64,000 nt of DNA, from contig CAVPVV010000003.1 of assembly GCA_963709325.1 (NCBI GenBank), forward strand, positions 682,001-746,000, read 5' to 3'. A program made the position numbers and the translations under genes. The notes below the pieces were generated by a model. That model had not been told where the DNA came from. It saw nothing but the letters and a program-made list of their open reading frames with translations, and did no database searches. Positions 37,017 through 46,585 of the stretch are shown piece after piece; the first letter of the stretch is position 1, and every line of letters starts with the position of its first letter. Origin of the DNA: VFZN01 sp963709325. GTDB lineage: Bacteria > Acidobacteriota > Vicinamibacteria > Vicinamibacterales > UBA2999.

Positions 37017-40000
37017 ATGGCCGCGACAATCTACGATCCTGTGTTTCCCGACCACGACGTCGTCCGCCGCCTGGATGTCGGCGACGAGGTCCGGAGCACA
37101 GAGGCGTCGCGTGAAGCGGGGGCGTTGCAGACCGCGATTTTCAACAGCGTGAATTTCTCGAGCATCGCCACCGACGCGAACGGGGTCATTCAGATCTTCA
37201 ACGTCGGCGCTGAGCGGATGCTGGGCTACACGGCCGCCGAAGTGATGAACCAGATCACGCCGGCAGACATTTCCGATCCGCAGGAAGTGATCGCACGCGC
37301 CGCGGCGCTGAGCGTCGAGCTCGGAACTCCGATTACGCCAGGCTTTGAGGCATTGGTCTTCAAAGCTTCGCGCGGGATCGAAGATATCTACGAGCTGACC
37401 TACATCCGCAAGGATGGGAGCCGCTTCCCGGCGGTGGTGTCTGTGACGGCGCTGCGCGACGCGCACGACGCCATCATCGGCTATCTGTTGATCGGCACCG
37501 ACAACACCGCGCGCAAACAGGCGGAAGAGGCTCTGCTGAAGGCGGGGGCCCTGCAGAGCGCGATTTTCAACAGCGCCAATTTTTCGAGTATCGCCACTGA
37601 CGCGAAAGGCGTCATTCAGATCTTCAACGTCGGCGCCGAGCGGATGCTGGGCTATACGGCCGCCGAAGTCATGAATCAGATCACGCCCGCCGATATTTCC
37701 GATCCGCAGGAAGTGATCGCGCGCGCGAAAGCGTTGAGCGTCGAGCTCGGAACCCCGATTACGCCAGGCTTCGAGGCATTGGTGTTCAAGGCCTCGCGCG
37801 GAATCGAGGATATCTACGAGCTGACCTACATCCGCAAGGATGGAAGCCGCTTCCCGGCGGTAGTGTCAGTCACGGCGCTGCGCGACGCGCAGGACGCGAT
37901 CATCGGCTATCTGTTGATCGGCACCGACAACACCGCGCGCCAGCAGGTCGAAGAGGAGCGGAAAAAGCTCGATCAGCGGCTGCGCGACCAGCAGTTCTAC
38001 ACGCGCTCACTCATCGAATCCAATATCGACGCACTGATGACCACCGATCCGTCCGGCATCATAACCGACGTCAACAAGCAGATGGAGGCGCTCACCGGTT
38101 GCACGCGTGACGAGCTGATCGGCGCGCCATTCAAGAACTACTTTACCGATCCGGAACGAGCCGAGGGAGCTATCAAGCAGGTGCTCAGCGAAAAGAAGGT
38201 CACCAACTACGAACTGACCGCGCGCGCCAGGGGCGGCAAGCACACCGTGGTGTCCTACAACGCGACCACCTTCTACGACCGGGACAGGACTCTGCAGGGC
38301 GTGTTCGCCGCCGCACGCGATGTCACCGAGCGCAATCGTCTGGATCAAGTCCTGCTCGAAAAGAACGTCGAGCTGGAGAGCGCCAAGTCCGTGGCGGAAC
38401 AAGCGAACCTCGCCAAATCGGATTTCCTGTCCAGCATGAGCCATGAGCTGCGCAGCCCGCTCAATGCGATCCTCGGGTTCGCCCAGCTGATGGAGTCCGA
38501 CTCCGAGTCGCCGACGCGCTTCCCAGAAAGAGAGTATTGCCCAGATTCTCGTTGCGGGATGGCATCTGCTGAACCTGATCAACGAAATCCTCGATCTCGC
38601 GGTGATCGAGGCCGGGACGGTCTCGCTGTCTGGGGAATCGGTGTCGCTGGACGAAGTCATGCTCGAGTGCCGGGCGATGATGGAACCGCAAGCGCTGCAG
38701 CGTGGCATCAGCATGACCTTCCCCGAGTTCGACAACCCCTGCTTCGTCAGTTCCGATCGGACCAGGTTGAAGCAGATTCTCATCAACCTGCTCGCCAACG
38801 CGATCAAATACAACAAGGTGCAGGGAACGGTCGTCGTGGACTACACCGTGATCGCCCCGGACCGCATTCGCATCAACATCACGGACACCGGTGCGGGATT
38901 ACGTCCGGAAAAGCTGGCGCAGCTGTTCCAGCCGTTCAATCGTCTCGGACAAGAGGCCGGGGGCGAGGAAGGCACCGGCATCGGCCTCGTGGTGACCAAG
39001 CGCCTGGTCGAACTGATGGGGGGCGCAATCGGCGTGGACAGCACCGTCGGGACGGGAAGCGTGTTCTGGATCGAACTGATCTCGGCTGCTCCACCGCAAC
39101 TTGCCGTTGAAGAAGGCGAAGCTGCCGCATACAGCCCACTGCACGTGCCGCACGGCGCGCGGCTGCGGACCCTGCTCTGCGTAGAGGACAACCCGGCGAA
39201 CCTGAAACTGGTTGAGGAACTCATCGCGCGCCGCCCCGATCTGCGGCTGCTGACCGCGGTGAACGGGACTCTCGGCATCGAGCGCGCGCGCGCCTCCCAG
39301 CCGGAGATGATCTTGATGGATGTCAATCTGCCTGACATCAGCGGGATCGAGGCGATGAAAATCCTGCGCGAAGACCCGGTCACCGCGCACATCCCGATCG
39401 TGGCCCTCAGCGCGAATGCCATGCCGCGCGACATCAGAAAGGGCCTGGAAGCAGGCTTCTTCCGGTACCTCACCAAGCCCATCAAGGTCAACGAGTTCAT
39501 GGACACGCTGCGCATGGCGCTGGAATTTGCCGACCAGCGGGCCGCGGAACACCGGCGGCCACTGGAAACGGATCGCTTCACGCTGGCCGGCACGGTGAAG
39601 GCCGAGCCGCCTCCCGCCCCGGCGGCCCGCACGGCGGGGCTGCGGATTCTCGTCGCCGAGGACCATCCGGTGAACCAGGAGGTGGCGAGGCAGATCCTGC
39701 AGCGGCTGGGGCATCACGTCGTGGCCGCCGCGGATGGCCGCGCGGCGCTCGCCGCGCTCGCGCCGTCTCGGCGCGGGGCGTTCGATCTCGTGCTGATGGA
39801 CCTGCAGATGCCGGAGATGGGCGGGCTCGAGGCCACGGCCGCAATCCGCGACGCCGAGCGCGCCTCGGGGACGCACCTTCCGATCGTGGCGCTGACCGGG
39901 CACGCGATGCAGGGCGACCGCGAACGGTACCTGGAGGCCGGCATGGACGGGTACGTCACGAAGCCGATCGACGCCGTCGAGCTGGCCCGCGTCATCGACC

Positions 40001-40458
40001 AGGTCGTGCCGCCTGCTGCAGCGCCCGGGACGGTCCCCGCGGCGGCGGTCCCGGTGGCGCCGGGCATAGCCGGCCGGCCCGCCTTCGACGAGCGGGTCTT
40101 CCGTGCGAGGCTGGGTCACAACGCGCGACTGTTCGAAAAGATAGTGCGTCTGTTTCTCGAAGACTGCCCCGCCCGGATGCGAGCCATGCGGCGCGCGATC
40201 GCCGCCGGCGACGGCGAGGCGCTGCGCGAGCCCGCGCACGCGTTGCGGGGCGCTGCGGAAAATTTTGCAGCCGCTCCGGTGGTCGAAGCCGCACAACGAC
40301 TCGAGCTCCAGGCTAAGAACGGGGAACTTTCTCAGTCGCTGGCGGCGTACGATGTCCTGACCCGTGAGATGCAGCGCCTGCGGCGGGCGCTCCGCCGCGC
40401 CAGCGTTCGGCCGCGCGCGACCGCACGCCGCAAGCGGCAGAGGAAGCAGGGGCCATGA
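37017..40458 (+). CDS. Multi-PAS hybrid histidine kinase with two receivers and Hpt (frameshifted)
   Basis: One gene read in two frames. From 37017: two nearly identical PAS domains (about residues 35-165 and 177-310), a third PAS, and HisKA with His476 in SMSHELRSPLNAI. Near 38522 an extra C (TTCCCA) shifts the frame. Without it the sequence continues QKESIAQIL...LLNLINEILDLAVIEAG into HATPase_c (NLLANAIKYN, DTGAGL, GTGIGLVVTKRL). Then come REC1 (LLCVEDN, ILMDVNLPD, YLTKPIK), REC2 (ILVAEDH, VLMDLQMPE, YVTKPID) and Hpt (AHALRGAAENFAA). The domain order is that of ArcB/BarA-type phosphorelay kinases, but there is no membrane segment. The receiver-ATPase gene overlaps its stop by four bases. 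Confidence 0.88.
37123..37957 (+). repeat. Tandem duplicated PAS unit
   Basis: Two direct copies with a period of 426 bases (142 codons) starting at about 37123 and 37549. At the protein level only about five positions differ over some 135 residues (for example ANGV/AKGV, DAHD/DAQD). Synonymous changes are also few, so the duplication is recent or kept alike by gene conversion. Confidence 0.88.
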
Positions 40459-41288
40459 GCAGCATCCTAGTCGTCGAAGATGACCGGTCGACGCGTCAAC
40501 TCCTGACGGAAGTGCTGAAGACCGCCGGATTCTCGGTCACGTCGGCGAAGGACGGCGTGGACGCCCTGAAACGCCTGCGCGCCGGCTCCTACGATCTGAT
40601 GCTCCTCGATGTGTGGATGCCGAAGATGAACGGGCTGGACGTGCTGGCCGCGCTGCCCAAGGAAGGGGCGCGCCCGCGAGTCGTCGTGATGACCTCGGAC
40701 GACACGCCGGAAACGCTGCTCCGGGCGGTCCGCGAACAGGCGTGGCGGTACGTGGCGAAGCCCGTCGAGCCACAGGCGCTGGTCGAGCTCCTGCGCGAGG
40801 TGCTGGCCCAGACCGCGGTGGCGCCCAGGATTGAAGTGGTGTCAGCGCGACCGGACTGGGTCGAGTTGCTGGTGCCGTGCGAGCGGGCGGTGGTGGATCG
40901 AATCGAGAGCTTCATGACGCACCTCGAAGGCGATCTAGCCGTCGACGTCCGGGAGTCGATAGGCTATGCGTTTCGGGAACTGCTGATGAACGCGATCGAA
41001 TGGGGCGGAGGGCTCGACCCTGCCCGCACCGTGCGGATCGCCTTCCTCAAGGCACAACGGATGTTGCTCTATCGCATCGCCGATCCTGGTCCCGGCTTCA
41101 ACGTGGAGGGGCTGTTGCACGCCGCCATCGGCCAGCCGGAAGACGATCCGATGGCGCACGCGATCGTGCGCGAGGAAAAAGGGCTCCGACCGGGTGGATT
41201 CGGGATTCTGACCGTGCGTGCCAAAGTCGACGAGCTGCTGTACAACGAAAAGCGCAACGAGGTCGTGTTCGTGAAGTATCTGGACTGA
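40455..41288 (+). CDS. Response regulator with C-terminal RsbW-type ATPase domain
   Basis: 277 residues. Residues 1-120 are a receiver: ILVVEDD acidic pair, LLLDVWMPKMNG with the phospho-aspartate, VMTSDD and YVAKPVEP lysine. Residues about 140-277 form a HATPase_c_2/RsbW-like fold: FRELLMNAIEWGG (N box), IADPGPGFN (G1) and GLRPGGFGILTVRAKVDEL (G2). It would be phosphorylated by the kinase upstream, whose stop overlaps its start (ATGA), and could then act as an anti-sigma or anti-anti-sigma switch kinase. No STAS or sigma gene is adjacent, so the target is elsewhere. Confidence 0.9.
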   Translation: MSSILVVEDDRSTRQLLTEVLKTAGFSVTSAKDGVDALKRLRAGSYDLMLLDVWMPKMNGLDVLAALPKEGARPRVVVMTSDDTPETLLRAVREQAWRYVAKPVEPQALVELLREVLAQTAVAPRIEVVSARPDWVELLVPCERAVVDRIESFMTHLEGDLAVDVRESIGYAFRELLMNAIEWGGGLDPARTVRIAFLKAQRMLLYRIADPGPGFNVEGLLHAAIGQPEDDPMAHAIVREEKGLRPGGFGILTVRAKVDELLYNEKRNEVVFVKYLD

Positions 41289-41395
41289 CGCGATACCGCG
41301 CCACACCTGCCTGGCGACCGCGATGCTGTGCGCGGTGAAAACGAGGCGGATGTCGTCTGCATACGTTCTGAGCGGATAGCGGACGGAGCCAACGC

Positions 41396-43495
41396 ATGAA
41401 CTCGCCGTCGCCAGAACACGCCGCGCACGAGCACCATCACGCGATGCCCCACGCTGCCGACGGGTCCGGCAAGGCCCAGGGTGCGCATGGGACGACGGGA
41501 CACGCCGGTCACGGTGCGCCTGGTGCGCACGACCGGCATGAAGGGCACAGCGTGGCGATGTTCCGGGATCGGTTCTGGATCACGTTGCTGCTCAGCATCC
41601 CGACCCTGCTCTGGAGCGGCATGGTGCAGCACATGGTCGGGTTTTCGGCGCCGGCCTTTCCGGGGTCTTCGTACATTCCCGCATTCTTCGGCACGGCCGT
41701 GTATGTGTACGGCGGCTCGGTGTTTCTGAAGGCCGGACTCCGGGAACTGCGCGATCGCCTGCCCGGGATGATGACGCTGATCTCGCTGGCGATCACCGTC
41801 GCCTTCGTCTTCAGCCTGGCGGTGACCCTCGGCTATCCCGGCGAGGCATTGTGGTGGGAGCTGGCCTCACTCACCACCATCATGCTGCTGGGCCACTGGA
41901 TCGAGATGCGGTCGATCTCGCAGGCGTCCGGTGCGCTACGCGAACTCGCGCGGCTGCTACCCAGCACCGCGCAACGCCTCGTCGGCGAGACCATCGAAGA
42001 CGTCGCGATCTCGGCGCTCCGTGACGGCGACCTGGTGCTCGTGCGGCCGGGGGCCAGCGTGCCGGCCGACGGCATCGTGCGGAGCGGCAGGAGCGACGTC
42101 AATGAATCGATGATCACGGGCGAGTCGGTGCCGGTGGCGAAGCTCGAGGGCGCGACGGTCATTGCCGGAACCGTCAACGGCTCCGGCTCGCTCCGCGTGC
42201 AGGTGACGGGCACCGGCGAGCGGACCGCGCTCGCCAACATCATGCGGCTGGTGGAACAGGCGCAGACGTCCCGTTCCCGTGCGCAGGCCCTGGCTGACCG
42301 CGCAGCTTTTTTCTTGACGGTTGTCGCGGTCGTCACGGGCGCCCTCACGCTTGTCGTCTGGCTCGCGCTCGGAGCAACGGGCGCGTTTGCGGTCGAGCGC
42401 CTAGTCTCCGTGCTCGTCATCGCGTGCCCGCACGCGCTCGGCCTCGCGGTGCCGTTGGTGGCGGCGATCTCCACGAGTCTGGGCGCTCAGTCGGGACTGC
42501 TGGTTCGCGACCGGCGCGGTCTCGAGGAGGCACGCAACCTGACCACCGTGGTGTTCGACAAGACCGGCACCCTGACGCGGGGTGAGTTCCGGGTGGTTGA
42601 TGTGGCCACCGACGGCAGCCTGACGGGCCACGACGCATTGCGCCTTGCAGCCGCGGTCGAACGCGACTCTGAACACACGATCGCCCAGGGGATCGTCAAG
42701 AGCGCCGAAGAGCAAACGCTGAGCGTCCCGAAGGCCGAACAGTTCGAGGCGATTCCTGGGCACGGGGTTCGGGCCGTCGTCGAGGGACGGGAGTTGTACA
42801 TGGGCGGACCCGCAATGCTGAAGCGTCTGGGGCTCACACCGGCGCCTCCCGTTCGGGAAGCGGCGGACCGGGCAGCGGGGCGTGGGCAGGCCTCGGTCTA
42901 CCTCCTGACGTCGAAAGCCGTCGTCGCAGCATTTACTGTCGCGGACGCCGTGCGGCCGGAGTCCCGTGAGGCCATTCAGCGGCTTCATGCGCAAGGGATC
43001 GAAGTCGTGATGCTGACCGGCGATGCGAAGGCGGTGGCCGACGCCGTGGCCGCCGACCTTGGGATTGACACCGTGTTCTCGGAGGTGCTGCCGGGTGACA
43101 AGGTCGACAAGATCAAGGAGTTGAAGAGTCAGGGCAAACGAGTCGCGATGGTGGGGGATGGCGTGAACGATGCGCCCGCGTTGCTCACCGCGGACGTCGC
43201 CGTCGCGATCGGCGCGGGCACCGACGTGGCTGTCGAAGCCGGAGATGTGGTCCTGGTCCGGAGCGATCCGCGAGACGTTCCGCGCATCATCGCGCTCAGC
43301 CGAGCGAGCTACCGAAAGATGATGCAGAACCTGTGGTGGGCGGCCGGCTACAACATCGTTGCGATCCCGTTGGCGGCCGGTGTCCTGGCCACGGAGGGCA
43401 TTCTCCTGCCGCCGGCGTTTGCGGCTGTGCTGATGTCGGCCAGCACGGTCATTGTCGCCGTCAACGCGCAACTGCTGCGGCGCGCCAAGCTATAA
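41396..43495 (+). CDS. copB: CopB-type copper-exporting P1B ATPase
   Basis: 699 residues. The first 55 are histidine-rich (HEHHH, HGTTGHAGHG, HDRHEGHSV), as in CopB rather than CopA, and no CxxC metal domain is present. The membrane metal site is CPH (Cys344 in IACPHALGLAVP), the hallmark of P1B-3 pumps for Cu2+ or Ag+. The ATPase core is intact: TGES, Asp388 in DKTGTLTRG, the HEHTI-like SEHTIAQG, GDGVNDAPALL. Eight membrane segments are expected. It exports copper from the cytoplasm. It follows the phosphorelay genes by 107 bases with its own GGAG site, so co-regulation is possible but not shown. Confidence 0.94.
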   Translation: MNSPSPEHAAHEHHHAMPHAADGSGKAQGAHGTTGHAGHGAPGAHDRHEGHSVAMFRDRFWITLLLSIPTLLWSGMVQHMVGFSAPAFPGSSYIPAFFGTAVYVYGGSVFLKAGLRELRDRLPGMMTLISLAITVAFVFSLAVTLGYPGEALWWELASLTTIMLLGHWIEMRSISQASGALRELARLLPSTAQRLVGETIEDVAISALRDGDLVLVRPGASVPADGIVRSGRSDVNESMITGESVPVAKLEGATVIAGTVNGSGSLRVQVTGTGERTALANIMRLVEQAQTSRSRAQALADRAAFFLTVVAVVTGALTLVVWLALGATGAFAVERLVSVLVIACPHALGLAVPLVAAISTSLGAQSGLLVRDRRGLEEARNLTTVVFDKTGTLTRGEFRVVDVATDGSLTGHDALRLAAAVERDSEHTIAQGIVKSAEEQTLSVPKAEQFEAIPGHGVRAVVEGRELYMGGPAMLKRLGLTPAPPVREAADRAAGRGQASVYLLTSKAVVAAFTVADAVRPESREAIQRLHAQGIEVVMLTGDAKAVADAVAADLGIDTVFSEVLPGDKVDKIKELKSQGKRVAMVGDGVNDAPALLTADVAVAIGAGTDVAVEAGDVVLVRSDPRDVPRIIALSRASYRKMMQNLWWAAGYNIVAIPLAAGVLATEGILLPPAFAAVLMSASTVIVAVNAQLLRRAKL

Positions 43496-43497
43496 CC

Positions 43498-44030
43498 CGC
43501 GGCGCTATCCCCGCGCACTCGAAGCTCGACTTTCTGGAGCGGTACGAACAGAACGATTGCGGTAACCGTGCCGGGGCAAAGCCAGCTCCGCCAGGAGCGG
43601 CATGATGTGGAAAACAAGGTTGACGACAATCACGCCGTAACACGCAAGGCCAACAAGCGGGTGGCGGCGGCTCAGCAACGCGGCTATCGGCGCGATAACC
43701 CAGATCAGCGGTATGTTGACCGACAAGAAATACGCTGCAGGGATCGGACAGTCCGGGGGCGCTGGCAATTTCAAGACGGAGCAAATCTCAGCAGGGAATT
43801 GCCACATACGACCGAACACGTCGATGCCGTATTCCTCGACGTTGTGCAGCAGGTAAATCGCCACAGCCAGCCAGGACAGCCAAACACGGTCATGCCATCT
43901 CGGCGAACCCGGTTCGCTCTGCAGCAGACGAGTGCCGAACAGCAAGAATAAAAACACAATCGCAGCTCCGCCGCCGATCCACGGGAAGATGACGATTGCA
44001 GCGTCGGTCCAACTCTTATCCGTTGGGACT
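43498..44030 (-). pseudogene. Degraded HXXEE-domain membrane protein
   Basis: A paralogue of the intact HXXEE gene just upstream. WTDAAIVIFPWIGGGAAIV, LSWLAVAIYLLHNVEEYGID (the H-x2-E-E core) and PAAYFLSVNIPLIWVIAPIAALLSRRHPL align with the neighbour. No ATG is found at the expected start: only an internal GTG at 43957 or a stop 5' of the domain. Near 43590 a one-base shift moves the expected PGTVTAIVLFVPLQ into another frame. It is probably dead, although a 150-residue core could still be made. Confidence 0.72.
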
Positions 44031-44071
44031 CTCCGAGCAGCTGATGAGGTGACGAGCTCGAGCCCGGCCTG

Positions 44072-44815
44072 CTACGCGGTCGCCCGCAGCAACGGAACTG
44101 GCCGCAACGACTCAGGCTTGAAGAACCGGCTCGCAATGGCCGCCAGGATGATCGGAGTGAAACCGATCACGGCGGCAAAGACCAGCAGACCAGTATTGCC
44201 GAACACCCCGTTCTTGTAGAGGCCGTAGCCCATAAAAAGCAATACATGGGTGATGGCTCCGGCGGCGTACGCCGTGCCCACGACCTTGCCACTGTATGGT
44301 CCTTGGATCGCGCTGGCGTAAATGACCCAGAGGGAGAACGGAATAAACAGGAAGGCGGCGGTCCATAGGCCCGTGTTGTAACTGGCCGCCGCGATGCCCC
44401 CCGCGGTGTGCAGAAGTCCGTTGGCGAAGAGCAGTCCCCAAAAGCTGAGGCCAACGAGAACGTTGCGTCGGAAGAGATAGGCCGCCAGCGGCGCCCCGAA
44501 CCACATGAGAGCGATGTTCACCACCGGGTAGAAGGCCAGCGGTATCGGACACTCCGGATACGGCGGGAAGCCTAAGTTCTTGCAGATCATTTCCTGGATT
44601 GAGTAGTCGAGGCCCATCACCGGCAGGCTGTACTCCTCGAACTGATGGAACCAATAGAACGGCACGGCGAGCCACGCCAGCCACATTGAATCACGCCAGC
44701 GCGACACCGTGGTGCTGCCACGGAATGTGTCGGTCAGCAGCAGAACGGCGACCATCACGACCGCCCCACCTACCCCAATGAACGGCCACACGGTGTAGAA
44801 CCAGTGCTGCTGCAT
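44072..44815 (-). CDS. HXXEE domain-containing membrane protein
   Basis: About 247 residues from the ATG at 44815 (MQQHWFYTVWPFIGVGG), with AGGGGT upstream. The longer frame to 44980 overlaps the TetR gene and is rejected. The HXXEE motif is FYWFHQFEEYSLP. Around it are six to seven hydrophobic helices (for example GGAVVMVAVLLL, VNIALMWFGAPLAAYLF, LVFAAVIGFTPIILAAIASRF). HXXEE proteins are integral membrane proteins of unknown function, sometimes suspected to be enzymes because of the conserved acidic pair. It lies 38 bases after the TetR gene and is presumably its target. Confidence 0.82.
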   Translation of the reverse strand: MQQHWFYTVWPFIGVGGAVVMVAVLLLTDTFRGSTTVSRWRDSMWLAWLAVPFYWFHQFEEYSLPVMGLDYSIQEMICKNLGFPPYPECPIPLAFYPVVNIALMWFGAPLAAYLFRRNVLVGLSFWGLLFANGLLHTAGGIAAASYNTGLWTAAFLFIPFSLWVIYASAIQGPYSGKVVGTAYAAGAITHVLLFMGYGLYKNGVFGNTGLLVFAAVIGFTPIILAAIASRFFKPESLRPVPLLRATA

Positions 44816-44853
44816 TGTTGACCCCTGTGTTGGATAAGAGACACGACAAAACG

Positions 44854-45498
44854 TTAAAGCGTCCGTTTCAGTAACGCGGGAAGTTCGGCTCGGCGGCGTT
44901 TCATGAAGTCGCGAAGCCCCTTGGGCGTGAGACCCAGTGCCTCCGCGATCATCGGCTGCGCCACGAACGGGTACAGGCAACTGCCGACGAGGGTAACCAG
45001 GAATTGATCAGCCGGGACAGGCGCGATCTTTTTCCGCTTGGCGCGTTCGTTGATCTGCTGTTCCACACGCTCAAGCGACCGTCGTGCGGCCTTCCGTCGC
45101 TCCGCCGAGTAGAAGTCATCGACGAAATCAGGATGTCGCGCCGCTTCGCCAATGACATAGCCGAGCAGATATGGGTGCTTGGCGAGCCTGGTGTGATAGG
45201 CATCGACGAATCGTTCGATCTTCTCGTCGAGCGAAATGTCGGACCCCAACATCTGGAAGATGCCGGGAACGAATGACGAGGCGATGCGAAGCCAGACGGC
45301 GCGAGCGAGATCCGCCTTGGATCGGAAGTGGTAATGAAGCAGCGCCTTGTTGACGCCGGCCTGATCGGCGATGTCCTGCATCCTCGCACCGTCGATGCCG
45401 CGCCGCACAAACACGGCGTCGGCGGCGTCGAGGATGCGGGTCTTGGTGTCGGTGGCAGTTTGCCCAGACGGTTTAACCACCTGGTTAATGTAATGCAA
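44854..45498 (-). CDS. TetR/AcrR family transcriptional regulator
   Basis: 214 residues. TKTRILDAADAVFVRRGIDGARMQDIADQAGVNKALLHYHFRSKADL is a full TetR HTH, followed by a ligand domain with DISLDEKIERFVDAYHTRL and the C-terminal PMIAEALGLTPKGLRDFMKRRR. The ligand is unknown. It heads a two-gene unit with the HXXEE gene. Fragments of a very similar gene are found at 36322-36625, so this regulator type was duplicated in the region. The start ATG at 45498 gives the usual family length. Confidence 0.92.
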   Translation of the reverse strand: MHYINQVVKPSGQTATDTKTRILDAADAVFVRRGIDGARMQDIADQAGVNKALLHYHFRSKADLARAVWLRIASSFVPGIFQMLGSDISLDEKIERFVDAYHTRLAKHPYLLGYVIGEAARHPDFVDDFYSAERRKAARRSLERVEQQINERAKRKKIAPVPADQFLVTLVGSCLYPFVAQPMIAEALGLTPKGLRDFMKRRRAELPALLKRTL

Positions 45499-46220
45499 TC
45501 TCGATGTCTGTTGATCGTTCTTGTTTCCTCACTTCGTCGGCGCCACTCTGCCATGGCTTCCCCGGATCATCAGCCCGTAGGTGCGTCGATCTGGCCTATT
45601 GGTAACCTGCTGGTATGGCTCGGTGAGCAAATTCCCTAGGAACCTCGGTGATCATATCAGGCGAGAAGCACGTTGATTTCTTCTGGCGTGCTCTCATCAC
45701 GGCGCGTAAACGTCCGCCTGATTTCCTCGATGGCTCCCATCGACCCGAAGGCCTCGCACCGTGGGTTGAGCACTCGTCATCAACGTGGGGTCATATTCGA
45801 TCGAGAAGATCGAAATGCCTGAAGCCGTCGGCGGGCCGATTATCGTGGCGGGAAAGGCCCCCCGGCGTACTCCTGGAGCAATGGGACCGTCCACCGCGGC
45901 GTCCCGGCTGGAACTATAGAGCCGGCCATCACAGTCACGAGCTGCAGGGCTTCTTCACCGTTCCTTGTGGCGGTGAGGGTGGCTGTCCCTGGTGCGACCG
46001 CGAGCAGTCCCCCTTCTGCAGTGATACTCACACCGTGTCATCGGGTCACCAACCTCATCAACACGGCTTTCTTGTGGACTCACGACCTCTTCTGCGCTGA
46101 ACCACTTGCCTGTACCACATCAGGAGACGGGCGAGCACCCTGTAGGACGACCTGGCCGCCTGGGTACCACACTCGTCATTTCATTTGACGCTCTAATGCT
46201 CGCAGTGATACTCCATTGGT
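45499..46220. other. Gene-free interval with a possible Big_2-type remnant
   Basis: No intact gene. On the minus strand between about 46031 and 45840 the peptide SITAEGGLLAVAPGTATLTA, then TRNGEEALQLVTV, is typical of a bacterial Ig-like (Big_2) repeat from a large secreted protein. The following segment to 45697 continues in another frame. No start, signal peptide or stop fits, so it looks like debris of an adhesin or similar protein. The rest of the interval shows nothing. Confidence 0.4.
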
Positions 46221-46571
46221 GTGTCTAATAAAGCCGCTCGATCCAAAGCCGACGTTCTGCAGGGCACACTCGACCTGATGGTCCTTCAGACGTTGCATTC
46301 GCTCGGGCCGCTGCACGGCTATGCCATTGCCGCGCGCCTCGAGCAAGTGTCCGGCGGCGCGCTGCAGCTCAATATGGGCACGCTGTATCCGGCGCTGATG
46401 CGGCTGGAGCAGCGTGGCCTGCTCCGCGGGAATTGGGGCACCACGGAAACCAATCGCAAAGCCCGGTTCTACGCGGTCACGCCGGCGGGCCGGCGTCAGC
46501 TCGCCGAGGAGAAACACGCGTGGGACCGGATGGCGGGCATCATCCACACGCTGCTGCACGGCGAGGCGTGA
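46221..46571 (+). CDS. PadR family transcriptional regulator
   Basis: 116 residues from a GTG at 46221. DVLQGTLDLMVLQTLHSLGPLHGYAIAARLEQVSGGALQLNMGTLYPALMRLEQRGLLRGNWGTTETNRKARFYAVTPAGRRQL is the canonical PadR winged helix with its TLYPAL recognition segment. The C-terminal helix WDRMAGIIHTLLHG mediates dimerisation. In Acidobacteriota such genes sit directly before ADOP-type permeases, as here (14 bases before the permease ATG), and are thought to repress them. The effector is unknown. Confidence 0.93.
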   Translation: MSNKAARSKADVLQGTLDLMVLQTLHSLGPLHGYAIAARLEQVSGGALQLNMGTLYPALMRLEQRGLLRGNWGTTETNRKARFYAVTPAGRRQLAEEKHAWDRMAGIIHTLLHGEA

Positions 46572-46585
46572 GTCAGGGAGATCGC

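Noticed and set aside
38602..40458. Independent second kinase gene starting at a GTG
   Set aside because: The frame begins in the middle of the HisKA/HATPase link and continues the upstream kinase after a one-base shift, so it is the same gene.
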